Part shown: positions 53,601 through 61,117 of the stretch, piece by piece
Layout: the number at the start of each line of letters is the position of its first letter
How positions within the stretch are numbered: position 1 is the stretch's first letter
NCBI GenBank assembly: GCA_905221605.1
Contig: CAJNDS010002538.1
Span: 159,501-223,500 of the forward strand
DNA length: 64,000 nt
Source: Symbiodinium natans
Taxonomy: Eukaryota; Sar; Dinophyceae; Suessiales; Symbiodiniaceae
Direction of reading: 5' to 3'
Position numbers and translations under genes: made by a program
The notes under the pieces: generated by a model
Told to the model about the DNA's origin: nothing
What the model saw: only the letters and a program-made list of their open reading frames with translations
Database searches by the model: none

Positions 53601-56443
53601 CTGGGCCTCGAGCAGCTTCCGGCAGATGAGGTCCATCGCACCCGTCTTCGCCAGGGCTTGCCGGAGCCAGGCGAGGTCACCTGCTTGGCAGGGGGGGGGG
53701 GGGGTTCGTTTAGGGTTCAGTCTGTCCAGATGTAGGAAGTGGAGAGAACATGAGGACGTGTGTTCGCCACACGTCCTGTGAAGACTGATCGGAACCCTCC
53801 TCTCTGAACATGTTCTTGGGTCCTTTGAGTAACGGGCCTCCGGTCCGATAGCAGAGCTCATCTTCGGATTGCGTTCTGAGCCACACATGGACAGCTCGCC
53901 AACACTACTCTCCTGAGCGGCGCTCCACCAAGCAATCCTTTTCAACTCCTGAGCCCCTCAAGCCCCGACATGCTAAACCGGCTAAATCCTGTAGACTCCA
54001 AACCATCATTCATAACCACTATACCCTAACCTGCAGTAACCCTAAACCCTAAACCCTAAACCCTAAACCCTAAACCCTAAACCCGATACCCTAAACTGCA
54101 GTTCCGCACGGGCGCAGCAGACGTTGTCCATGAGCAAATGGAACTGGGGCCTAAGAGCAGAGGACGTCACGACATGTCAAAGGAATTTTGCTAACCCAAA
54201 TCCGAGATTGAAATGGGTTTGGGGCGAAAAGTATGCAGGCACCTCGAAAAACCTAAACCCTAAGCCCGGAACTTGAAACCCTTAACCCTAAACCCCCAAC
54301 CCAATAAACCCACCCCCACCGTCATGAACTGAAAAACCCTAAACCCTAAACCCTAAAGCCTGAACCCTAAATCCTAAACCCTTAAACCCTAAACTCCCTA
54401 AACTCCCTAGACTCCCTAGACTCCCTAAACTCCCTAAACTCCCTAAACTCCCCAAACTCCCTAAACCCCCCTAAACCCCCCTAAACCCCCCTAAACCCTA
54501 AACCCTAAACCCTAACTCCGATGCGAGCCGCGCCAGGTCCTCCGCCATGCGGAAGCTGCTCGCCGGCAGCGGACAGGGCGTGAGCGTCAAGGGGACCGCG
54601 CTGGCCTCTGTGTTTTCGTAGTAGCTCAAAGGAGGGTTTGGGTGTAGAGTTCGCCTCGGCTTCCTGCCGAGAAGCGTCTGGAACAAGCAGACCCGGATCG
54701 GGCCTCCTTCCCCCCTAACCCAACCCTTCCCCCCATGCCAAATTTTCTGACGCCACCCCCCCCCCCCGCCCTGTGGGACCCCCCCCAATCCCTTGGAGGA
54801 GCTGCAAACCGATGCCGTGGAGGGTCCCGCTTGTCGGTGGCTCCTACAGGGGAAGTGCCTCAAAACCCCCCGCACCCCCCCCTCACCCCCCCTCACACCC
54901 ACCCCCCCCCACCCCCCCCCCCCCCCACCCCCCCCCCCACCCCCCACCCCCCCCCCCCCCACCCCCCCCCCTCCCCCCCCCCCCCCACCCCCCCCACCCC
55001 CCCCCCCCCCTCACCCCCCCCCCCCCACCTCCCCCCCACCTGCTCTGCCCTTCTTTGCGAAACCCTCTTTCCTCCTTTCCTGTCCTGGGGCCGGCCCGGC
55101 TGCCGAGGCGGCGCGCGCAAGCGTTTACAATTTAGGGCTTAGGGGGTAGGGTCTAGGGCTTAGGCTTTAGGGTTTAGATGGGTGTAGAGTTTAGGGCTTA
55201 GGGGGTAGGGTCTAGGGCTTTTGGGGTTTATATGTAGACCCTATCCTGAGAACCCAGAACCTACTGCACTGCTGCAGGTTATGTAAGACGGCCCTTGAGC
55301 CTTCCCCCAATTGAAGCCTTAACCTACAAGTCTTGCATTGCGCTCTAAACATGATAAACCCTTGTTGTTCAGGGCTTCAGGCTTGCAGGGTTCAGGGGTT
55401 CAGGGCTGACAGGATGTTAAGCGCAGACATCCCAACAGTAGGGTTTTAGGGTTTGTAGGGTGCAGGGTTTGAGGGCTGAGGTTTTAGAGCCTTAAAGGGT
55501 TCAGTGTAGCTCCCCGCCTCCCTCTTGTTGAGCGGCTTCGGGTACATGACCACCCCCTGCGCCACCGAGCACGCCAGGACGTCCTCGACGAGCTCGGGGC
55601 AGGCGAGCTGGCGCACATGGTCCTCGCAAGGTTTCAGGGGTAGAAGGGGGTTGGTCATACAATAGTGTGTAGTACAGAATGTGCTTCCTCCAACAAAAAA
55701 AGGCTTCGAAGCCCCCAAGCCTCACGCCCTGAGGTCCACCTTTCAAGCAATGACTTCTAAGTGTTTCGGTCAAGGAAAAGCAGCCCCCCTCTGCTCCCTT
55801 AACAGTTTCGGCACTGCGAAACCCTTAGCCACTAACCCCTTAAGCCAAAACCCCCAACCCTAAACCCCTGAAAAGCGACGCCTGCGTCAGCAGCAGCTGC
55901 GCCAGCTGCTTCGCATCCTGCCGGGGGGAAGAAGGAGGGGAGCTCCGCAAGCCCCCCACAAACGGAAGCCTCACTGAAGCCTCACCCTACCCCCGCCTCC
56001 CCAACAACTCAAAAATTCAAGAATTCAAGGCCTGGGCAGCTCTCAGACACAGGGTTTCGTGCGGGTTTTGATGGCGCTCCCCATCAAGGCCATAGAACCC
56101 GGGTAAGAGAAGCATCCCATGCCCTTCGGACTCTATCCTTTAAAGAAGACCTGGCCAAGGAAGCACCCAATCCCGAGCCTTAGGCAGCTGGGAGGCGCCC
56201 GCGGAAACGACGGGAACAAGCAGCTAGGAAAACCTACATAGGAGTTACATGCCGAGCTTAGACCCGAAATCCGAAAACCCAAAACCCGAAACCCTAAACC
56301 GTAAACCGTAAACCCTATAAACCCTAAACCCTAAACTCTAAACCCTAAACCCTAAACCCTGCAAGGGCTTGAGGGTTGTTGTGTTTGGGGCAAAATCCCT
56401 CCTCCTGCGGGTCGCCAGACTTCAGGCGCTTGGCGTCCCCCAT
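42618..56443 (-). CDS. GSS: Glutathione synthetase (eukaryotic ATP-grasp type), 26 exons
   Basis: Predicted glutathione synthetase, which joins gamma-glutamylcysteine and glycine using ATP, the last step of glutathione synthesis. Exons: 56405-56443, 55882-55917, 55521-55622, 54525-54605, 54110-54143, 53594-53680, 53425-53455, 52392-52466, 51972-52032, 51512-51544, 51054-51083, 50741-50772, 50086-50127, 49679-49737, 48700-48737, 48142-48204, 47676-47750, 47211-47308, 46675-46735, 46060-46107, 45644-45702, 44993-45031, 44427-44487, 44015-44088, 42890-42947, 42618-42704. All join in phase to exactly 500 codons plus stop. Family landmarks appear in order: VPLTLTPCPLP, IMRNDFMFD, NMMAASFSTH, VAVAYFRSGYWPDHFTGEAW, ERSEAVKCPSAPAQLAGMKK, WVLKPQ, DELAEFILMER, VAELGIFGTFV, QGGVFVGN. 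Donors are GC 13, GT 7, GA 4, with one GA guess at 48700. The glycine-rich loop after VLKPQ reads VEGSGE, and about 28 terminal residues look unlike the family. The family call is strong; single splice sites are less certain. Confidence 0.9.
43260..43975. repeat. CCCCAAAA and CCCTATAAA arrays
   Basis: The donor-side arm of glutathione synthetase intron 24: CCCTATAAA nonamers at 43680-43880, CCCCAAAA octamers at 43430-43515. The acceptor-side arm is G-rich (42960-43200). Confidence 0.95.
44100..44270. repeat. TTTAGGG array in glutathione synthetase intron 23
   Basis: Acceptor-side G-rich arm, opposed by C-rich sequence at 44275-44400 at the other end of the same intron. Confidence 0.95.
45085..45630. 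repeat. Opposed arrays of glutathione synthetase intron 21
   Basis: TTTAGGG at 45090-45230 next to the acceptor and CCCTAAA types at 45480-45630 next to the donor: a clear example of an inverted-arm intron. Confidence 0.95.
45725..46015. repeat. Opposed arrays of glutathione synthetase intron 20
   Basis: TTTAGGG at 45735-45830 and CCCTAAA at 45950-46015, with a MITE-like fragment in the loop. Confidence 0.95.
45833..45905. mobile_element. Fragment of MITE-like family 1 inside a glutathione synthetase intron
   Basis: The text ACTTAGAAGTAGGGTAGGAA followed by GTATGGTAACTATACTTATA matches the family core. Its right end is not found. Confidence 0.4.
46120..46360. repeat. TTTAGGG array in intron 19
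   Basis: Long, nearly uniform array next to the acceptor of the 46060-46107 exon. Confidence 0.95.
47770..47945. repeat. TTTAGGG array in intron 16
   Basis: Nearly perfect array, without a matching C-rich arm on the donor side. Confidence 0.95.
48750..49060. repeat. TTTGGGG array switching to CTTAGGG
   Basis: TTTGGGG variants to about 48950, then GGGCTTA units to 49060; acceptor-side arm of intron 14. Confidence 0.95.
49395..49625. repeat. GGGTTATA, TTTAGGG and GGGTTGA blocks
   Basis: Three successive uniform blocks: TTATAGGG at 49395-49435, TTTAGGG at 49440-49515, and TTGAGGG at 49520-49620. Confidence 0.95.
50548..50603. repeat. (CA)n repeat
   Basis: Pure dinucleotide run of about 55 bp within glutathione synthetase intron 12. 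Confidence 0.95.
51400..51500. repeat. CCCTAAA array in intron 10
   Basis: Uniform array on the donor side of the 51512-51544 exon, preceded by a poly-C run at about 51380. Confidence 0.95.
52480..52570. repeat. CCCTAAA array on an acceptor side
   Basis: Uniform array directly upstream of the 52392-52466 exon, so G-rich in the transcript just before an acceptor. This is an exception to the usual arm orientation. Confidence 0.95.
52630..52740. repeat. Tandem duplication of about 51 bp
   Basis: TTAAGGCAATATGAA-CATACAC recurs at 52653 and 52704 with matching flanks, inside glutathione synthetase intron 7. Confidence 0.7.
54255..54515. repeat. CCCTAAA and CTCCCTAAA arrays in intron 4
   Basis: Mixed units on the donor side of the 54525-54605 exon, including a block of ACTCCCTA repeats at 54390-54460. 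Confidence 0.9.
54855..55040. repeat. Poly-C tract with A/T interruptions
   Basis: About 180 bp of nearly pure C on the plus strand in intron 3. The Pro/His-rich frames on it are artefacts. Confidence 0.95.
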
Positions 56444-57983
56444 GGCTCGAGCTGATTTTTCCAGGTTGGTGTAATGGGTTGAGGGCTTAGGTGCCTGGGC
56501 TGAGGATTTTGGGTCTAAGTCTATAGGTTTGCAGGAAGTATAGCGTTTCCATATGGCTTCACTTCAGTGCGTGAGCTTTCTTGGTGTCGAGTTTGTGCTT
56601 TTTTCCGTTCGTCCGGAGCACAGAGTCATGGCTGTCGGTACACGCAGGTACCCAACGAATTTGCAAGCACAGTCGCAACGGTGTCACTGTTCTCCTTAAA
56701 GTGCCGCCCCGTAGCTCCTGGCCTCGCCTCTCTTTCCCCAATGCCTATACCCCGCAATCTCTCCGTGGCACAGCACTGCCCCAGGAGACGAACCAACTAA
56801 TTGGTTCTCTCATTGCCCCAGCCGTCGCACTGAGGAGACTCGCTAGGCCTTGCCTGAAAGGGCTCGAGCATCCGGGTTTGGTAGGAATTGGCCGCGCTTC
56901 GCTCCCAACGAAAGGAGGCAAGGACTCGGTTCGTATCCAGAGAGAGTGACGGTCTCATGATGTGTCATGCAAAAAAAGTTGCAGCTGTCGAAAGTGTTCC
57001 GCGGCCTCTGGTTTCTTTGAAGTTGTTTGGGGGAGGACACAGGGGCTCAAAAGCCCAAAGTGTGAGAAATCATGATGCAACTAGCCGACATATCCCGAAA
57101 CGCTGCGGCAGGCAGCAGTTTCCTGCAAATGAACGAAGAGAACATGAGAAGAAAGCAGATGCAACGCGCGCTGCGCCGCACACCCACGAAGCCGCGGCTT
57201 TGACAGAGTGGCGGAGCTGCAGAAGCGAGAAGCCTCATGCGACTTCTTGCCAAAGACCTCAAACCCAAAGAGGCAGACGACAAAAGCCACGGCCCATGTC
57301 CGGCCAAAAATGTGGAGTGAGCATACAAAGCCCCCCACTCTTGACACCAATGCCTGCAGGTGCAGCATGGGGACACTTTCCGTCCACAGGCCTCAGGAGC
57401 GCAGGGCCTGGCGGCCTCGCAAGGTGAGCACTCAAGACCCGCCTTTACGAAGATGCGACCGGCGTCTGAGACCCATCAGACGTCGGAAGTTTCACAGGGT
57501 GCTGACTGGGACGTGTCATGAGGATGCATGTGCTGCATGAGCTGTGGTACGCAGGCCCTTTTTTTCGACACCCAGGCAAGGTCTAGACTAGCGACTGCCA
57601 CCGGCGCTCTGCTGCGCAAGGTGCTCCAAAATTGTGAGCCACACGCGGTAGGGAAGATTCTGTCTAAGCAGCTCCCTTTGCAGGCACCGCGCGCCCCTCT
57701 CAGCATTGCCGACCTATAGTTAACTAAAACAGACTCTCATCGAAGATGCCTAGCAACAAGGGCTCCATTCCACCAGATGGGGGCCGCGTGCGCTGCATTG
57801 GAGAGCGACCTCTGGCAACAAGCCAAGCTGGTTAAGGCACCGGCATCGCAGCCGTGCGCTGAACGGAACTGGCCCGCGCTGCAAGAGGTGTGTGAATTCT
57901 TGAAGTGTGCGCTTGCAGGCTCAATCAATGGATGGCTCCATGTGTTAATCGGAAGCCGTTCTTCACTATAAATTATGGTTTGC
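56444..57983. other. Intergenic region between Hint copy E and glutathione synthetase
   Basis: 1.5 kb lacking telomere-like arrays. It should hold the end of the copy E transcript and the start region of the glutathione synthetase gene. No open frame is convincing. CCGTGCGCTGAACGG near 57855 recalls the 3' flank of the other Hint copies. Confidence 0.5.
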
Positions 57984-59765
57984 TTAGTCCATGTAGTCGC
58001 CGGCTGTCATCAAGACGGAGGCTGCGCCGTTCATGCTCTCGTCTTCCATTCCCTGGATCCTCTTCTGGCGCCCCCAGCCGCGGCGGATTTTCGTCTTCCG
58101 CTTGTGGCCCAGGCTGAGGATGCAGGGAGGGCAGGAGAAGACGGCCACGGGCAAGTCCGGCTCGAAGGCGACCTTCAGCACCTCGCACTCCGTGGGACGA
58201 ATCGCAATGCTGTCGAGGGCCACCGGCTCCCCCGAATCGAGCATCACCAGATCGCCCACCGCCAGCTTTCCAGCCGGGAGATAGCGGTTCTTCCCTGAGC
58301 CGCCTGCGGCATCCGGCACCTGCACGAGGTGGTCCGGGGTCACCCGCAGTGTGGCAGCTCCAGCAAGCAAGTCGACGACCTCGGTGGCATGGCAGAGCTC
58401 GGGGTTCGTGGCCACCTCCAGAATGGTCTTGTCATCCCCGGCCACCACCTGCGAGCCTTTCTTAAGATCCCGGCCCATGAGGAAGAAGTCCGTACCGTAG
58501 CTCCGGGTCTTGAAGATAGCGTCTGGCATAAAGCAGTGAGGCTTCACGGAGAACCAGGAGGAGCGGCTCAGAACCGACGAGGCAGCGTTGTCGTCATCAG
58601 AACCCACCAAAGTGTAGCCCATCTGATCCGGCAAGCTTGACTCAGAGGCATCTTCACCAGATTCATTGCCTGCGACATGTTGGGCGACGCCAGCATGAAC
58701 TGAGCACTCGCCGTCGAAGCACTTTGCTTGCTGCTTTGCCTCGGCAAGCTGGCACGCCAGCTGACGGCAGCGCTCCTTGTACACGCCTTTCTCTTCTGAC
58801 AGGACCTGCATCTGGCCCGACTTGGCCTCCAACTTGGCCTCCGCCTTTGCAAGCTGCTGCCCGAGCAGCTCACCACGCTCCTTCAGAGCTGCGTTCTCCA
58901 GCAGCGTCTGCAAGTCTGCCTTGCTTCCAGAGACGGCCTCCGCCGTGGCTACGCGATACGTGAGCTGCTCGCAGTGCTCCTTCTGCTTGTCGCACTCGTC
59001 CTGCAACCTTTGGAGCTCACGTTGCTTTCCTGACGCCTCGGCCTCTGATGCCTCCAAGCGCCGCGCAAGCTGCTCGCGCCACTCCTTCTGCGCGGCACCC
59101 TCGTCTTGCGCGGCCTGGAGCTCGCGCGCCTTGTCCGCCAACGTCGCCTCTGCCGCTGCCACACGCTCCGTGAGCAGCTCGCACTCGCGCTTCGCGGCTT
59201 GGAGCTCGGAGCCGAGCTGCGTGTTCTGCAACTTCTGCTGCGAGACCTCCTCCTTCGCGGAATGGAGCTCGGCCTCGGCGGCTTCCAGGCGCTCGCCCAG
59301 CTGCCTCTTCGCCTCCCGGAGCGGCTCCGCCTCCTGGCCCTTCTCCTCCACTTTCTGCCGCTTCCGCGCCGTCTCCTCCGCTTCCGCCTCGGCCGCTGCC
59401 AGCCGCCCAGCGAGCTCCGAGCAGCGAGGACGGACTTTAGCCTCCCACTCCGGCGAAGGCGTCCAACCCCGAGCCTCGCGCTCCAGCCCCGCCTCCGAGA
59501 AGGAGTGGACGTCGAACCGGCTCACCTCGCTCCGCGCGTGCTGGAAGAGCAGCTCGGCGAGCCGCTCCTGGGAGCGGTCCTCGTTCAGACCGCGCCAGGC
59601 CGCCGCCTCCGCCGGGTTCGCGGCCCAGAGCTCCACCAGCCGCGCCGCCACCGCCTCTTCGGCATGCGGCGCATCCCACAACACCGCCAAGTGCACGAAA
59701 ACGTCGAGGACGGTCTCCAGGGGCCAGCCGGCCGGGACCGCGGTCAGCTCGTCAAGAAACGGCAT
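57984..59765 (-). CDS. Coiled-coil Hint-domain protein, copy E (divergent, intact)
   Basis: 593 codons from the ATG at 59765 (MPFLDELTAVPAGWPLETVL). Same layout as the other copies, but clearly the most diverged. The Hint module reads HCFMPDAIFKTRSYG, then VVAGDDKTILEV, then TPDHLVQVPD, with an insertion after it (AAGGSGKNRYLPAGKL), then VFSCPPCIL. The tail is longer and more basic (RKTKIRRGWGRQKRIQG) and ends in AGDYMD. The coiled coil contains a short insert (KLEAKSGQMQVLSEEKG). Its Hint start CFMPDA is nearest to what I recall of dinoflagellate Hint proteins, so E may be closest to the founder. Confidence 0.8.
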   Translation of the reverse strand: MPFLDELTAVPAGWPLETVLDVFVHLAVLWDAPHAEEAVAARLVELWAANPAEAAAWRGLNEDRSQERLAELLFQHARSEVSRFDVHSFSEAGLEREARGWTPSPEWEAKVRPRCSELAGRLAAAEAEAEETARKRQKVEEKGQEAEPLREAKRQLGERLEAAEAELHSAKEEVSQQKLQNTQLGSELQAAKRECELLTERVAAAEATLADKARELQAAQDEGAAQKEWREQLARRLEASEAEASGKQRELQRLQDECDKQKEHCEQLTYRVATAEAVSGSKADLQTLLENAALKERGELLGQQLAKAEAKLEAKSGQMQVLSEEKGVYKERCRQLACQLAEAKQQAKCFDGECSVHAGVAQHVAGNESGEDASESSLPDQMGYTLVGSDDDNAASSVLSRSSWFSVKPHCFMPDAIFKTRSYGTDFFLMGRDLKKGSQVVAGDDKTILEVATNPELCHATEVVDLLAGAATLRVTPDHLVQVPDAAGGSGKNRYLPAGKLAVGDLVMLDSGEPVALDSIAIRPTECEVLKVAFEPDLPVAVFSCPPCILSLGHKRKTKIRRGWGRQKRIQGMEDESMNGAASVLMTAGDYMD

Positions 59766-59859
59766 TAGGGCGATCTCGAGAAGGCAAAGGAGCACCCTTT
59801 TTTAGTGTGGGCAGCGGGCCGGGCTCTCTCCTGGAAGTTCCTTTCTCTGAGCCGGGCTC

Positions 59860-59869
59860 GCGCATGCGC
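59860..59869. promoter_or_regulatory. Conserved palindrome upstream of Hint copy E
   Basis: GCGCATGCGC, 95 bp upstream of the ATG. Its retention in the most diverged copy is the best hint that this site matters. Confidence 0.35.
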
Positions 59870-59984
59870 ACCTCTCTGAAAGCCCAGAGACTGACAACTT
59901 CGCGCAAACATCTGGGCAAAACCCTTCTATACGTCAAAGTGGCACAGAGCAAAGGAGGTACTTCAACAATGCAGTTCCAAACTT

Positions 59985-60310
59985 CAGAAGCAAGGTCAAT
60001 TCTCCACGCCGCACGCCTTGGCGCGCAAAAGCTCCGCGCCCACCTCCCATGACCTCCAAGATCCTGAACTGCTTCGGCACGAGCGCTTCCGAGCTGCTAG
60101 GTTGAACGGCTGACTCTCAAGCAAAGGGAACTCCTTGCAATTTGAAAGCGCAAGGCGCTAAGCAGGGAGAACAAACAAAAAAAACAAAACGCTGTGAACT
60201 GCGCATGACTTGGCACATGCAGCGACTCTCGAGCGTCTGGCCAGGTCTGCAGTAGCTTCCGCACCAGCTCGAAGATCCTGAAAGCTTCAGTTCTTGAGAC
60301 TTGGTACTTC
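59985..60310 (-). CDS. Two upstream exon-like blocks of Hint copy E
   Basis: At about 60045-60075 the minus strand reads VPKQFRILEVMGG, and at about 60245-60305 it reads EAFRIFELVRKLLQTW. Both are relatives of the LRIVELAWKMGAES block of copy D, so the block is doubled here. Confidence 0.35.
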
Positions 60311-60319
60311 ATGCTGCTC

Positions 60320-61110
60320 ACAGGGTGTGATGCCTTCAAGGTCACAGATGGGGGTTTCAGCTTCTGACGTGGGGTGTGCAAAACTGCTGACACAAGTCAG
60401 GACCTCATGGCTTGGGGAGTTCTGCCTTTGGTGATTGTTTCTGGTAGGAAGTAGATATTTGTATAGAAGTTTTTGAGGTGCTGAGTACTGTGTGCCCTTT
60501 GCAGGGACTTCCGGTGCGAAATTGCGAAAAACAGTGCATTATCGTTCGCACGACTTTTGATGGAAACCATGGGAGACAGCGCCGGACTTGCTGGAATCCT
60601 TGTCAGGCTGGCGATTAAAAGGTTTGGGGGGATTTCCCTAGCAAAAGCATCGAACAGTGACGCGTATCCAGCTCGCATGGTCAGACTCGTCACCAGAAAG
60701 AAGGAACTCCGAGACCCTATGACGCCTCATCACGCCCTCTTGCATTCAACATCCGCTCGCATGGGCAGTCGGGTGAGGAAAAAACCAAGCAGCGGCTGAA
60801 GAACCGGCAGGAGGCGGCATTTGTGTGGAGAGTGACTTACCGCAGAACCCAACCTCAACCCTCCACACACCTAGAGGGCCCAATACCTCTTAATTAAGGA
60901 ATAATACCTCAAACTACATAGGGATCCTTCATATGATTTAAGGTACGTTCCTTAAATTAAAGGGTACGCAGCCTGCGGGAGCAGGCTGCGGAACTGACAA
61001 ACACCCAAGAACCACCCCGAGCCTTGAACGATGCGAGGTTTCCGACAATGGAGGTAATTACCCTCTCCCTCTGCATTCTATATTTGTTGTTGAGGTGGGG
61101 GGGGGGAGGC
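60320..61110. other. No gene supported; one hairpin
   Basis: Non-repetitive sequence with a plus-strand ATG frame at 60557-60799 (VRLAIKRFGGISLAKASNSD) that lacks any supporting context. A perfect 10-bp-stem hairpin lies at 60967-60990. Confidence 0.4.
60967..60990. other. Perfect GC-rich hairpin
   Basis: CGCAGCCTGC and GCAGGCTGCG, a perfect 10-bp stem around the loop GGGA. Function unknown. Confidence 0.6.
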
Positions 61111-61117
61111 TTCCCAC

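Noticed and set aside
54735-55149. Pro/His-rich open frames
   Set aside because: Translations of the poly-C tract in glutathione synthetase intron 3.
56581-57427. Overlapping frames of 100-180 codons in the region between copy E and glutathione synthetase
   Set aside because: Basic, low-information composition in several frames on both strands, with no conserved motif and no matching exon signals.
60557-60799. 80-codon plus-strand ATG frame
   Set aside because: Opposite in orientation to all supported genes, with no splice, repeat or family context.
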